Shown one piece after another: positions 17,295-26,751 of a stretch of 64,000 nt of DNA (its first letter is position 1; every line of letters starts with the position of its first letter). Under the pieces are notes generated by a model that saw nothing but the letters and a program-made list of their open reading frames with translations, was not told the origin of the DNA and made no database searches. The position numbers and the translations under genes were made by a program. Where the stretch lies: contig CAWDEC010000012.1 of the NCBI GenBank assembly GCA_963801255.1, positions 124,001 to 188,000 on the forward strand, read 5' to 3'. The DNA is from JAICXG01 sp963801255 (GTDB lineage: Bacteria; Verrucomicrobiota; Verrucomicrobiia; Chthoniobacterales; UBA10450).

Positions 17295-18830
17295 CTATAT
17301 CCAAAGGGTTCGGTCGAAAGTGCGGTATTGGATCGCCTCGCTGACGTGTTCCGGGCCGATCGCCTCAGTAGCAGCCAGGTCAGCGATGGTACGCGCGACT
17401 TTCAAAATGCGATCATAAGCCCGCGCACTCAGGCTCAGGCTTGTCATCGCGCTGCGGATCAAATCCTGCGAGTCGTTACCAAGCTTGCAGTGTTGACGGA
17501 TGGCGCGTGAAGACATGCGGGCGTTGCAGGTTATTTTGCTGTCCTTGCAGAAACGCGCCTGCTGTCGTTCGCGTGCCTGCCCGATTCGATCGCGAATTGC
17601 TGTCGACGCTTCCTCTGCTCGCTCGCTCGCGATTTCGCGGTAGTCGACTGAGGGCACGTCGATGTGCAGATCGATCCGGTCGAGCAAAGGCCCAGAAATG
17701 CGTTGGCGATAACGCTGCACCTGCACTGCGCTGCAACGGCATTCGCGTTTCAGATCGCCAAAATAGCCACAAGGGCAAGGGTTCATCGCCGCCACCAGCA
17801 TGAACTCGGAAGGAAAGGTGATCGTGCCAGCGGCGCGCGAAACAGTGACGTGCCCATCCTCCAGCGGCTGGCGCAAGACCTCGAGAGTCGAGCGTTTAAA
17901 CTCCGGCAGTTCATCGAGAAAGAGCACACCGTTATGCGCTACGCTCACTTCGCCCGGCGCGGGAATGGTCGAGCCGCCTAACAATCCTACGTCGGAAATG
18001 GTGTGATGCGGCGCGCGAAAAGGACGCGTGGCAACGAAGGAGCCATCGCCGCCTAACAATCCTGCGATGCTGTGTATCTTGGTCGTCTCAATCGCTTCCT
18101 CCAGGGTCATCGGCGGAATGATGGTTGCGACACGCTTGGAGAGCATCGATTTGCCAGAGCCCGGCGGCCCAATCATGAGAATGTTGTGTCCGCCCGCAAC
18201 CGCCACTTCCAAGGCGCGTTTCACGTGCGCCTGTCCTTTGACGTCGGAGAAATCGACCTCGTAGTTCTGGTGGCGTGCGAAAAACTCACTCATGTCGTCG
18301 CGCACCGGCATGAGCTGCTTCTCTCCCCTAACGAATTCATAAGTCTGGCGCAGGTTTTGCACGCCGAAGACATCGATCCCTGTCACCATCGCAGCTTCAC
18401 GGGCATTGGCTTGCGGGACGATGATGGCGCGTTTGCCCTTGCGCCGAGCTTCCAGCGCCACCGGCAGCACGCCTTTGACAGGACGCACCGCACCGTTGAG
18501 CGCTAACTCTCCTACGAAACTGAAGCTGGAAAATAAGTCGTCACCCAATTCCTGCTCGGTCGCGATCATGCCAAGCGCAATCGGCAGATCGAAACTTGGC
18601 CCTTCCTTCTTGATGTCGGCTGGTGCGAGATTGATCGTCGTCCGGCCGCGAGGCCAATAGTAACCGCTGTTACTGATCGCAGTCGTGACTCGGTCCTGGC
18701 TTTCCTTTACCGCGGTGTCGGGCAGGCCAACAATCACGATCCGGGGATTGCCACCGGCGGCGTTGACTTCGATCTCGACTTCGTAGGCGTCGACTCCATA
18801 AACGGCGGCGGAATAGATTCTGGAGAGCAT
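17295..18830 (-). CDS. comM: YifB/ComM Mg-chelatase-like AAA+ ATPase
   Basis: 511 residues, full length. N-terminal ChlI-like domain (MLSRIYSAAVYGVDAYEVEIEVN, IVGLPDTAVKESQDRV), Walker A MIGPPGSGKSMLSKRV near residue 220, Walker B VLFLDELPEF, then the CPCGYFGD and SGPLLDRIDLHIDVP motifs and the C-terminal ARAYDRILKVARTIADL helix. In Haemophilus and Vibrio ComM is a hexameric helicase that extends recombination of taken-up DNA during natural transformation. That makes its presence relevant to the dispersed word described in the findings, although ComM is widespread in non-competent bacteria too. A CCCTAACGA near-copy of the word is inside. Confidence 0.93.
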   Translation of the reverse strand: MLSRIYSAAVYGVDAYEVEIEVNAAGGNPRIVIVGLPDTAVKESQDRVTTAISNSGYYWPRGRTTINLAPADIKKEGPSFDLPIALGMIATEQELGDDLFSSFSFVGELALNGAVRPVKGVLPVALEARRKGKRAIIVPQANAREAAMVTGIDVFGVQNLRQTYEFVRGEKQLMPVRDDMSEFFARHQNYEVDFSDVKGQAHVKRALEVAVAGGHNILMIGPPGSGKSMLSKRVATIIPPMTLEEAIETTKIHSIAGLLGGDGSFVATRPFRAPHHTISDVGLLGGSTIPAPGEVSVAHNGVLFLDELPEFKRSTLEVLRQPLEDGHVTVSRAAGTITFPSEFMLVAAMNPCPCGYFGDLKRECRCSAVQVQRYRQRISGPLLDRIDLHIDVPSVDYREIASERAEEASTAIRDRIGQARERQQARFCKDSKITCNARMSSRAIRQHCKLGNDSQDLIRSAMTSLSLSARAYDRILKVARTIADLAATEAIGPEHVSEAIQYRTFDRTLWI

Positions 18831-19010
18831 GACTCGAGAATGTCAGAAGAACGATCTGAAGTCCAAGCTGCTCTTGCGGGAATTGTTTCGGGGCTCGTTA
18901 GGCCAGATAGTCGGCGTCGCCTCGACGATTCGAGTCGTTAGGCTGAGGCTGATCCGGCTTTTCGCCTCCGACCGTTCAACCACCGCGGGCGAAGACGTAG
19001 TCGTACTGAA
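18831..19010. other. Intergenic gap with two word copies
   Basis: This 180-bp stretch between the yifB start and the DUF5069 stop holds exact TCGTTAGGC at 18895-18903 and 18935-18943, in the same orientation 40 bp apart. I see no gene or terminator in it. Confidence 0.5.
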
Positions 19011-19457
19011 TCAATCTTTGCTTCCGAGGTGCTTTTTCGGTGTTCGGCCTTCTTCGGCATCGTGCAAGTCGACCCAGGTCTGGATGTCGTCACGTTCGCC
19101 CCAGCCGGCGCGTTCCTTGGCAGCCTGCAAGTCAGCGCTGCCGCCGTCTCGCCAGCCACGCTTGGCGAGAAATGCATTCCAGATTTCGACCTCCTCCTCA
19201 CTCGGGTGCCGGCCATTCTCGAAGCACCAATCGAGAATTTCCTCGTCTGTTCCGCCTTCGAGTGTGCGCTTCGTCAGCTCGTCGTAATTGATCCCGAGGA
19301 AACGCGTGCAACGCGCGTCGAAAACATCGGGCGGATCGACTCCGACGAAGTAATCCGGTGGCAGTTCGCCTGCCGCGTGCAGCCGGATCTTATCGAGCAT
19401 GCGCGCGAAATAGATTAATCCTTTCGTCTCCTGATAGTCACTGCACGGCGGTCGCAT
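19011..19457 (-). CDS. DUF5069 domain protein
   Basis: 148 residues from the ATG at 19457 (MRPPCSDYQETKGLIYFARMLDKIR). Conserved blocks: GELPPDYFVGV, FDARCTRFLGINYDEL, GGTDEEILDWCFENGRHPSEEEVEIWNAFLAKRGWRD. DUF5069 is common in Verrucomicrobiota and Planctomycetes; function unknown. The longer frame up to 19610 overlaps the divergent MocR regulator and lacks family similarity, so I chose the internal start. Soluble, no signal. Confidence 0.88.
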   Translation of the reverse strand: MRPPCSDYQETKGLIYFARMLDKIRLHAAGELPPDYFVGVDPPDVFDARCTRFLGINYDELTKRTLEGGTDEEILDWCFENGRHPSEEEVEIWNAFLAKRGWRDGGSADLQAAKERAGWGERDDIQTWVDLHDAEEGRTPKKHLGSKD

Positions 19458-19524
19458 GCCGAAAAGCTTCTGGCCGTGTGATAAAGTGTCAACGGCGAGT
19501 TGGAAGAAGAGAAGTTGTCCTGAA

Positions 19525-21048
19525 ATGAAGAAGGAATGCCTGCCTGACAAAAAGCGACGGCGGCGCTCCATCATTGCTTTCGAACTGATTCGTCTCGACC
19601 GCGCCAGCACCGAGCCGTTGCACTTGCAACTTTATCGTCAGATCAGGGATGAGTTAGTAGCCGGACACTTCGGCCGCCACTCTTCGCGTCTTCCTTCCTC
19701 ACGCACCTTGGCCATTGACCTGGGTATCTCTCGCCTAACTGTGAACCTGGCTTTCGCCAAGTTACATGAAGAGGGCTATCTTCGCTCCAAGCCTGGCTCC
19801 GGTACCTTTGTCGCCGAGTCATTGCCCGAGAGTTTCCTTCGTTCGCGTCCGGCGAAGATGCCTCAGCTAAGTGAACGGCCGCCGCGTCTTTCCAAGCGAG
19901 TTAAGAACATTCCTGATTCGCGAATGGGAAAGCAATTTGACTATGGCATCGCCGGCGCGCCCGGTGTCTCCTTCGTCCCGGCCCTGGCTGCGCTCGATGA
20001 ATTTCCAATCGAAATTTGGGAGCGGCTCCGAGCACAAGTTCTCGCGAGCAAGGGGGCGCATTTGCTTCAATACGCTTCGAGCAGGGGCGACCCGGACTTA
20101 CGCAAAGCGATCGCCGCCTATCTCTGTGATCATCGCGGCGCGCGCGGTCATCCGGGGCAGATCATAGTTACGGCAGGCACTCAGCAGGCAATGATGATCT
20201 GCGCCCTGGCGCTGATTAACCCGGGCGACGTTGCCTGGATCGAAGACCCGGGCTTTTACCAGGCACGCCGGGCTTTTGGCTTCGCCGGCGCGAAAGTGAT
20301 CCCAAGGCCGGTCGACGAAGAAGGGATCGTCATCGGCCGCGGATCAAAACCGACTCCCAAGATTATCTACGTCACTCCTTCTCATCAATTTCCACTTGGC
20401 ACGACCATGAGTCTGTCGCGGCGGCGAGCGCTGATCGACTTCGCCCACCAGCGGGACGCCTACATCTTTGAGGACGATCATAACTCTGAGTTCCGGTTTA
20501 CCGGCCCGCCCCTGCCCTGCTTGCAGGGGATGGATGACTGCGGACGAGTAATCTACGCCGGCACGCTCAGTAAAATCCTCTATCCTTCCCTGCGCCTGGG
20601 TTACATCCTGGCACCTGAACAACTCGTCGAGCCGATGATCAAGATTCGCGCGGTCATGGATCAACACTCGCCGGCGATCGATCAAGCCACCCTCGCCCGC
20701 TTTATCACCGAAGGTTACCTCCTAAGTCATATCAAACGCATGCGTCGCTTGTATGCGGACCGGCGGGAGTTCTTCATCAAGGAATTTAACAAACTCGTTG
20801 GCCAATACTTCAGGCTCGAAATACCAGAGGCTGGGTTACACTTTGTTGCCTGGTTGCGACGCGACGAAGACTTGCCCTGCATCACCCGCGCCTGTGCCGC
20901 ACTGGGTTTGCGGCCCTCCCCGTTGTCCTCCTGCTTCATTAAGGCGGAAATGAAGCCGGCATTGACTTTCGGTTTCGCCGCCTGGACTGAGGCGCAAATT
21001 CGCCAGGGGCTGCAAAAGCTCGCGAACCGCCTGAACGCCGCCAGATAA
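19525..21048 (+). CDS. MocR/PdxR-type regulator: GntR winged helix fused to aminotransferase fold
   Basis: About 507 residues from ATG 19525 (MKKECLPDKKRRRRS); the frame extends upstream but into the DUF5069 5' region. The GntR domain is LHLQLYRQIRDELVAGHFGRHSSRLPSSRTLAIDLGISRLTVNLAFAKLHEEGYLRSKPGSGTFV. The fold-type I aminotransferase part has VTAGTQQAMMICALALINPGD, IYVTPSHQFPLGTTMS and the PLP lysine in YAGTLSKILYPSLRLGY (near residue 348). MocR regulators use PLP to sense B6 or amine metabolism. Nearest metabolic gene is the class III aminotransferase 1.4 kb away, a possible target. Confidence 0.92.
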   Translation: MKKECLPDKKRRRRSIIAFELIRLDRASTEPLHLQLYRQIRDELVAGHFGRHSSRLPSSRTLAIDLGISRLTVNLAFAKLHEEGYLRSKPGSGTFVAESLPESFLRSRPAKMPQLSERPPRLSKRVKNIPDSRMGKQFDYGIAGAPGVSFVPALAALDEFPIEIWERLRAQVLASKGAHLLQYASSRGDPDLRKAIAAYLCDHRGARGHPGQIIVTAGTQQAMMICALALINPGDVAWIEDPGFYQARRAFGFAGAKVIPRPVDEEGIVIGRGSKPTPKIIYVTPSHQFPLGTTMSLSRRRALIDFAHQRDAYIFEDDHNSEFRFTGPPLPCLQGMDDCGRVIYAGTLSKILYPSLRLGYILAPEQLVEPMIKIRAVMDQHSPAIDQATLARFITEGYLLSHIKRMRRLYADRREFFIKEFNKLVGQYFRLEIPEAGLHFVAWLRRDEDLPCITRACAALGLRPSPLSSCFIKAEMKPALTFGFAAWTEAQIRQGLQKLANRLNAAR

Positions 21049-21183
21049 CTCGGGAAATTACTTTGTTGTTTCCTCGGACCACGCCAAGTGGCCTTAGCCA
21101 CAATCGGCAAGTGGCTATTTTCGAGTCAGAGCGGTCCAGGCAAGCTGGTTCCAATAAGTCATCAACCAAAGGAACCACAAATC

Positions 21184-22374
21184 ATGAAAACATTGCCAGT
21201 CTGGATCAGTCTGCGAGTAACATTACTCACTCTCCTGGCCGCAAGCCTTCCGGTAATTCCGGCCTTTGCGGCTGACCCGCAATACACCGTCTCGACGCTA
21301 CCGTCCTTCGGCGGGGCATCAAGCGGCGGAAACAGTGTCAATAACCGCGGTCTCATCGCCGGTTATTCCAACCAACCCGATAACATGAGCCGGCACGCCG
21401 CCGTCTGGGGAAAGGACGCGAGTCATACCCTGATCGACCTTGGCACACTCGGCGGCCCAAATAGCAGCGTCACCTGGAACGTGAAAGACGATCATGGACT
21501 CGTTGCCGGTATCGCCCAGACAGATATCCCAGACCCATTGGGCGAAGCCTGGAGCAGCGCGGCTTTTTACCCGGGACCTAATAATGTTGGGTTCATCAAT
21601 CTGGGATTCACCTGGAAAAATGGACGTATGCAAGTTCTTCCTACTCTCGGCGGTAACAATGGCTTCGCGGCCGGTGGGAATAACCACGGAGAAGTTGTGG
21701 GCTGGGCAGAAACGACCTGCCAGGACAGCACCTGTGTGCCGCCTCAGGTCCTTCAGTTTCTCCCAGTCATATACGGACCCGAATCTGGCGCGATTCGTCA
21801 GCTACCGCTTATTCCCGGGGATACTTCTGGCGCTGCCACCGCGATTAACGATCGTCATGTCGCCGTCGGTATCTCCGGTATTTGCGATCAGGCGGTCGGG
21901 CGTTACACGGCCAAGCATGCCGTTGTCTGGCAGAATAACACCGTCACCGATATTGGTAACCTGGGCGCGGAGTTTTGGAACACGCCTGAGGCTATCAATC
22001 GCCGGGGCGACATCGTCGGTTTCGCCGGAGATCCGGCCTACCCGGAAGGCGACATCGTGCACGCCTTTATTTGGACGGCCGAAAAGGGCATCCTGCTTCT
22101 TCCAGCCTTACCCGGCCACGTCGATAGCGAGGCCTATGGGATTAACGACCGAGGAACGGTGGTCGGACGCTCCTGTGACGCCGCTTTCGCCGATTGCCGT
22201 GGCGTCCGCTGGGACAACGGTTTCGTGACTGACTTGAACACGGAGAAGCAGAGTGACTTTACCGACCGGCTGGAGAATGCAAAGGACATCAACAATCGAG
22301 GCGAGATCACCGGTCGCGCGATTAGTGACGATACCGGCGTACGCACCGCTTATGTGGCTGTGCCTAACGACTGA
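21184..22374 (+). CDS. Secreted HAF-repeat protein
   Basis: 396 residues from ATG 21184, preceded by GGAACC. Signal peptide: MKTLPVWISLRVTLLTLLAASLPVIPAFA. The body is a series of HAF-type blades (DLGTLGGPNSSVTWNVKDDHGLVAGIA, LPTLGGNNGFAAGGNNHGEVVGWA, AINDRHVAVGIS, LPALPGHVDSEAYGINDRGTVVGRS), probably a beta-propeller. Function of the family is unknown and extracellular location is inferred. The C-terminal VPND-stop is encoded by the dispersed word (22362-22370). It sits between the MocR regulator and the convergent aminotransferase. Confidence 0.85.
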   Translation: MKTLPVWISLRVTLLTLLAASLPVIPAFAADPQYTVSTLPSFGGASSGGNSVNNRGLIAGYSNQPDNMSRHAAVWGKDASHTLIDLGTLGGPNSSVTWNVKDDHGLVAGIAQTDIPDPLGEAWSSAAFYPGPNNVGFINLGFTWKNGRMQVLPTLGGNNGFAAGGNNHGEVVGWAETTCQDSTCVPPQVLQFLPVIYGPESGAIRQLPLIPGDTSGAATAINDRHVAVGISGICDQAVGRYTAKHAVVWQNNTVTDIGNLGAEFWNTPEAINRRGDIVGFAGDPAYPEGDIVHAFIWTAEKGILLLPALPGHVDSEAYGINDRGTVVGRSCDAAFADCRGVRWDNGFVTDLNTEKQSDFTDRLENAKDINNRGEITGRAISDDTGVRTAYVAVPND

Positions 22375-22445
22375 TTGATTGTGAGCTAAGTGTGCGCTGC
22401 CGTCGGCGGAGAAAGCGGCAGCGCACGCCATTCCTGGGGCATTCG

Positions 22446-23813
22446 TCAAAGCCCGCCAAGAGCCTGGTCCAAAACGTTCAGGATGAAATCAGCGTCAGCC
22501 TGGGAGACACACATGGGAGGCGAGAAACGAACCGTCTGACCGTAAAGGCCGCCCTTGCCTACCAACAAACCCAGGTCACGACAGATCTCCATCACCTGAG
22601 CGCATTCCGCTTTGGCCGGCTCTTTCGTCGCGCGATCCTTCACCAACTCAATGCCCAGGAGCAGGCCTTTGCCGCGCACATCGCCAATGATATTGTGCTT
22701 CTCCTTCAGGCGTTCAAGGCCAGCGAGAAGACGATTGCCCATGGCAAGAGAGTTAGCCTGTAGCTTCTCCCGGTCGATAATTTCAAGCACTGCCTTGCCC
22801 TGGGCGCAGACAACCGGGTTTCCGCCAAAGGTATTGAAGTGTGTTCGCTGGGCCAGGGCCGCTGCGATCTTCGGCGTGGTCACGACTGCGCCCAAAGGAC
22901 AGCCGTTGCCGATGCCTTTTGCCATGCAGACTATATCCGGAATGACGCCCTGAGTTTCGAAACCCCAGTAATGACTGCCCGTCCGGCCGAAACCCGCCTG
23001 CACTTCGTCGGCGATGCAAATTCCACCCGCGGCGCGGACATGCTCATAAGCGTGCTTTAAATATTCCTGAGGGAAAACGACGCAGCCACCGACACCCTGA
23101 ATTGACTCAGCAATATAGCCAGCGATGCGTCCAGGCGTCGCATAGTCGATCAAGTTCTTGACATCAGCGGCATAGTTCCTTCCGGCATTTGGGTCATCGT
23201 GACTCCACATGCCGCGATAAGGATCGGGCGTGATGGCATGGTGCACCCCAAAGCTATGAGGCACGTTGTATTTCCACGTGTGATGCGCAGTGAGTCCCAT
23301 GCCGGAGGCGTTGCCGCCGTGGTAGGCGTTGCGCAAAGCAATCATGTCATAGTTACCGGTATAAGCTCGCCCCATAAGCAGCGCGAGATCAATCGCTTCG
23401 GAACCGGAGTTAACGAAGTAACAAACCTTTAACTCACCTGGCATCCTTGCCGCCAGAGCTTTGGCGTACTCGGCAATGTTCGGGTGGAGATAGATGGTGG
23501 TCGAGTGCTGGAGAAGGCTATTTTGCTTCTCCGCCGCGGCCACGACATCTGGATGGCAATGACCAACACTGATCGTGACGATACCGCCTAAGGCATCAAG
23601 ATAACGGCGGCCCGATTCATCCCAGACATATTGCATTTTGCCCTCCACCAGCATGAGCGGCTTCTTGTAGTAGAGGAAAATTCCCGGGTTGAGAAATTCC
23701 TTGCGCAGGCGCAGAACCTCATCAGCAAAGGGACCTGAATAGGGCTGCGGCGCATGATCGAACGGTGGTAGCTCAGGCGTGTGCATTGGTTGGCCAAGAC
23801 TATGCTGGTCCAC
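22446..23813 (-). CDS. Class III PLP aminotransferase (alanine-glyoxylate aminotransferase 2-like)
   Basis: 455 residues. Motifs: YVWDESGRRYLDALGGIVTISVGHCHPDVV, VCYFVNSGSEAIDLAL (PLP phosphate), ICIADEVQAGFGRTGSHYWGFE (Asp on the pyridine nitrogen) and PDIVCMAKGIGNGCPLGAVV with the Schiff-base Lys near residue 298. Sequence style matches AGXT2/ethanolamine-phosphate phospholyase relatives, which transfer amines from omega-amino acids or alanine to glyoxylate. Beta-alanine is one possible substrate (PanD is in the window, but far away). A MocR regulator is nearby. Confidence 0.9.
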   Translation of the reverse strand: MDQHSLGQPMHTPELPPFDHAPQPYSGPFADEVLRLRKEFLNPGIFLYYKKPLMLVEGKMQYVWDESGRRYLDALGGIVTISVGHCHPDVVAAAEKQNSLLQHSTTIYLHPNIAEYAKALAARMPGELKVCYFVNSGSEAIDLALLMGRAYTGNYDMIALRNAYHGGNASGMGLTAHHTWKYNVPHSFGVHHAITPDPYRGMWSHDDPNAGRNYAADVKNLIDYATPGRIAGYIAESIQGVGGCVVFPQEYLKHAYEHVRAAGGICIADEVQAGFGRTGSHYWGFETQGVIPDIVCMAKGIGNGCPLGAVVTTPKIAAALAQRTHFNTFGGNPVVCAQGKAVLEIIDREKLQANSLAMGNRLLAGLERLKEKHNIIGDVRGKGLLLGIELVKDRATKEPAKAECAQVMEICRDLGLLVGKGGLYGQTVRFSPPMCVSQADADFILNVLDQALGGL

Positions 23814-23897
23814 CGCGAAAATGCATCTTGATTTGCATGGCGATCCTGGTACCCCGCGACATGAGGGAAGGATGCTTTTGTTGCCTGGAGAGTTGGC

Positions 23898-24554
23898 TCA
23901 AGGTCGGCCCTCGGCAGCGCGTTGCTCGATTTGCCCAATGCTCGGATCGGACGAGCTAATCCAAGTGCGCGCGCCCTGGATCTCCTGCTGGGCCGCGACC
24001 GTCTCGGATGATCCCGGTTGCGCGCGCGCCACCATTTTACGCCCAATCTTCACCGGTTTGGCGCGCTTGATGGAAAAGTTCCAGTGCCAGCCGAAGCGCA
24101 GCAACGCGTAATACATGGTTTTGGCTTCGAGCGCGCTTACACCGCTGCAACGCATCGCATTGTAAAACATTCGGTCGCACTCAGCGGCTGGTCGATCCTG
24201 AATGGTATAGGCGACGTCATGAAGAACGGATGCATTCCGATATCTGCCTTCGAACGGTCCACCCATGAAAGACCAGAGAGCTCGCGGAATTGATGCTCCG
24301 TCCACGACTGAGCCCGCCGGTGCGACCCATTCGGTTCCCTGCGGATCCACATAGCGCAGATCGCGCAACAGCGTCATGCTCCGGCCATCTGAGTTCCATT
24401 GAGTCAGGGGAATACCGGAATAATAACCCCATGGATGCGATTGACTCGCCGCTTCGCGCCACGAAATCGGGTGATGAGTCGCGCAACCTGCCGGCATGAC
24501 GCTCAGGAGCGAAACTATAGTCAGGTGCAGATATCTTCTTATCACACGGATCAC
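23898..24554 (-). CDS. DUF1353 lipoprotein
   Basis: 218 residues. Signal plus lipobox: LTIVSLLSVMPAGCATHH. The DUF1353 core is LRDLRYVDPQGTEWVAPAGSVVDGASIPRALWSFMGGPFEGRYRNASVLHDVAYTIQ and CDRMFYNAMRCSGVSALEAKTMYYAL, with conserved ASIPR, HD and D..F..AM. Related domains occur in phage and secreted proteins of unknown role. The last 60 or so residues are low-complexity. It lies 84 bp upstream of the aminotransferase on the same strand. Confidence 0.8.
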   Translation of the reverse strand: MIRVIRRYLHLTIVSLLSVMPAGCATHHPISWREAASQSHPWGYYSGIPLTQWNSDGRSMTLLRDLRYVDPQGTEWVAPAGSVVDGASIPRALWSFMGGPFEGRYRNASVLHDVAYTIQDRPAAECDRMFYNAMRCSGVSALEAKTMYYALLRFGWHWNFSIKRAKPVKIGRKMVARAQPGSSETVAAQQEIQGARTWISSSDPSIGQIEQRAAEGRP

Positions 24555-24657
24555 ACGGTTCTAAGTTGCCTTGTTGTGACTTACTTAATGTTAAAGCCCT
24601 CGCCTTGGATCTGGAGTGTGGCGTTTCACCGCACCGCAAACCAGTGCACATGCGGCA

Positions 24658-26187
24658 TCAATCCATCGCCGCAGAAAACAGCTCCACATCGGTGCTAAAC
24701 CCTTCGCCGTCCACGCTGGTCGGGGCCGTGAAAAGCAAACGGTTCCTCACCACGGTGAGGTGATCAATCGCATATCCGAAATTGTTGCCTGGCTCTTCGT
24801 AAACCATTTGCGTGCCGGCAGCCGTGCCATCGGTTTTCCAAAGTTGCGTGCGCACGGTGAAATGTTCGTCGTCAGGCACAATCGAGACGAAGAAAAGGAG
24901 TCCGCCCGCAACCTTGAAACTTTGCGGCGAAGAGCGCAGCGGACCAAGGTTGAGATCGGCGAATAATTGCGTGCCGGATTCCGTTCCATCCGTTACCCAA
25001 AGCTCGATTCCATGCACGCCGTCGTCGGCGCTGAAATAGACGCGGCCTTTGTATTCCGTCATACCCAGCGGAACCGAGTCGCCCATTGGATTAATGTCCT
25101 TGATAAGTTGCGTGCCTTCTTCCGTGCCGTCGCTCTTAAAGAGTTCGAGCCCATGAGTCCCGTCGTCCGCCAGAAAAACGAGAACCTGTCGCGCGACTCC
25201 GCGATCGGGAACGTCGCCGGTCGTGTCCGGACGAAATCGCGCAAGTATCGGGTATTGCGGCCCCGAACCCAATCGGCCGGGGTTCAAATCGGCGACTTCC
25301 ACGGTGCCGGCTTCTGTGCCATCGCTTCGCCACAATTCTGTGCCGTGAATACCGTCGTCCGCGCTGAAGAAAACGAAATGGTTGTAACGGATGAAATCAG
25401 TCGGCGTGGAAGGTCGCGCGCCGGGAAAGACATCTTTTACGCGGTAAGTTCCTCCCGCTGTACCGTCGGTGCGAAAGAGTTCGCGGTTGTAAGTCGCCGT
25501 GCCGTCGTGATGATAAACGACCGAGTTGTCCGCCGCGAAATAGGCGACGCCGCGCAGCGAAGTAAATTCGATCGGAATCGACCACTCGGCTCCAGGATGC
25601 AAATCGATGATGCGATTCGTGCCCGCTGCTGTGCCGTCGCTTTTCCAAGGTTCAAGACCGCCCTCCGGATCGAGTGCGGTGAAGAGGATTGTCGAGGCGT
25701 CGAGAGCGGCCAAAGTGCCGGGCAGCGGCGGACCGAAAGTGCCGCCACCGGTTAAGTCGGGAAATGTGTCGGCCAGCAGAATAGTTCCGGTCGCGGTGCC
25801 GTCGCTCTTCCAAAGCTTCGAACCGGTGAAATCGGGCGTGTCAAAAGCATTAAAGAAAAGCGCGCCATTGAGCGCGGTGATGCTGTCGGGAAATCCGTTA
25901 GGCAAACCGGGGTTGAGATCCACCACCAACTGCGTGCCCTCGGTTGTGCCGTCGCTCCGCCACAGCTCGTAGCCGTGCGTCCCATCGTTGGCGCGAAAAT
26001 AGGCGACGTCGTTCAGCAAAACAAAGCCGGAGGCATCAGATCCGTTCGTCCCCGGATTGATGTCCTTGACCAATTGCACCATGGGCGTGCCGGCCGCCGC
26101 CAAATCGAAAGTGAGCAAAGAAATGACTGCCGTCGCAACGCACCCAATGATGAACCGAACGGAATGCGAAAAAAACTTCGTGACCAT
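24658..26187 (-). CDS. Secreted ELWxxDGT-repeat protein
   Basis: 509 residues. Signal: FIIGCVATAVISLLTFDLAAA. The mature part is made of about ten units of the type (E)LW(R/K)(S/T)DGT..GT..(V/K)D(I/L)NPG, e.g. YELWRSDGTTEGTQLVVDLNPG, ELFKSDGTEEGTQLIKDINP and IELWVTDGTESGTQLFADL, alternating with YFSADDGVHG-type strands. This repeat family probably forms a beta-propeller on secreted proteins; no enzymatic role is known. It is isolated, with 560 bp of upstream non-coding DNA that carries a structured repeat element. Confidence 0.9.
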   Translation of the reverse strand: MVTKFFSHSVRFIIGCVATAVISLLTFDLAAAGTPMVQLVKDINPGTNGSDASGFVLLNDVAYFRANDGTHGYELWRSDGTTEGTQLVVDLNPGLPNGFPDSITALNGALFFNAFDTPDFTGSKLWKSDGTATGTILLADTFPDLTGGGTFGPPLPGTLAALDASTILFTALDPEGGLEPWKSDGTAAGTNRIIDLHPGAEWSIPIEFTSLRGVAYFAADNSVVYHHDGTATYNRELFRTDGTAGGTYRVKDVFPGARPSTPTDFIRYNHFVFFSADDGIHGTELWRSDGTEAGTVEVADLNPGRLGSGPQYPILARFRPDTTGDVPDRGVARQVLVFLADDGTHGLELFKSDGTEEGTQLIKDINPMGDSVPLGMTEYKGRVYFSADDGVHGIELWVTDGTESGTQLFADLNLGPLRSSPQSFKVAGGLLFFVSIVPDDEHFTVRTQLWKTDGTAAGTQMVYEEPGNNFGYAIDHLTVVRNRLLFTAPTSVDGEGFSTDVELFSAAMD

Positions 26188-26263
26188 GGAACATCGTTAG
26201 CGTTCTGACCGAATAGGTCAACGGCTGCTGACGAAGACAAAAAGGAAAAACGTGGAATAAATC

Positions 26264-26272
26264 GCCTAACGA
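26264..26272 (-). repeat. Intergenic copy of the dispersed word
   Basis: GCCTAACGA in the 564-bp gap between the ELWxxDGT gene start and the aldo/keto reductase stop. Apart from this copy and the structured element at 26420-26478 I see nothing convincing in the gap. The frame at 26519-26707 is Arg-rich and unlikely to be a gene. Confidence 0.5.
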
Positions 26273-26419
26273 GCAACTGGACTAATTTGCCTCACTCAGT
26301 TGTCCTGCGCCGATGACGGCTTCCCCGGTAACCCTAAGGAAGCCCCGCAATACGGCCAATTCTGGAAAAGTTTTGCCAATCTTTCTCTTGTCAAAATTTG
26401 TGGTTGTTGCATACTGGGC

Positions 26420-26478
26420 TTGTTCTGGGGGGAACAGCCGCCCTTCATGCCCTTCGGGCGTGGGGGGCGGTAATTTTT
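26420..26478 (+). repeat. Structured non-coding repeat, copy A
   Basis: This 59-bp element matches a second copy at 41005-41063 in inverted orientation, with only a handful of differences. Predicted structure: hairpin GTTC-tggggg-GAAC, then outer stem CCGCCC/GGGCGG enclosing inner stem CATGCCC/GGGCGTG, followed by a T-run. In copy B the inner stem is CATACCC/GGGTATG, so a G-C pair has become A-T. This covariation argues for a functional RNA or DNA hairpin. It could be a REP-like mobile palindrome or a terminator. Confidence 0.65.
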
Positions 26479-26751
26479 TGTACTTCCTTTCCCGAATCGC
26501 CTTCTCCTCGGCGGGGTAATGACGCGAGCCAGAACTGAAAGGATGAGGTCAGAAAACCGTCATAATTCTGACAGAACCAGAAAAAGAGCCGAATCCTCGT
26601 CTGCTTTTCGGCCAGAGTTATCGCACCGCCAGCGACTACCTTTAGCCCAAGACTCCCCGCGCGATCGTACTGTCGGATTTCGCGTCGCGCTCGCCAAAGC
26701 CAGATAAGACCCGAAAGCCATCATGACGCACCCAGAAATGATTGGACCTGG

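Noticed and set aside
15700..17510. Long plus-strand frames opposite the RND and YifB genes
   Set aside because: High-GC antisense frames without motifs; the minus-strand genes are unambiguous.
26519..26707. 62-codon plus-strand frame downstream of structured element copy A
   Set aside because: Very Arg/Ser-rich, no ribosome site, no motif; composition looks like the antisense of non-coding DNA.
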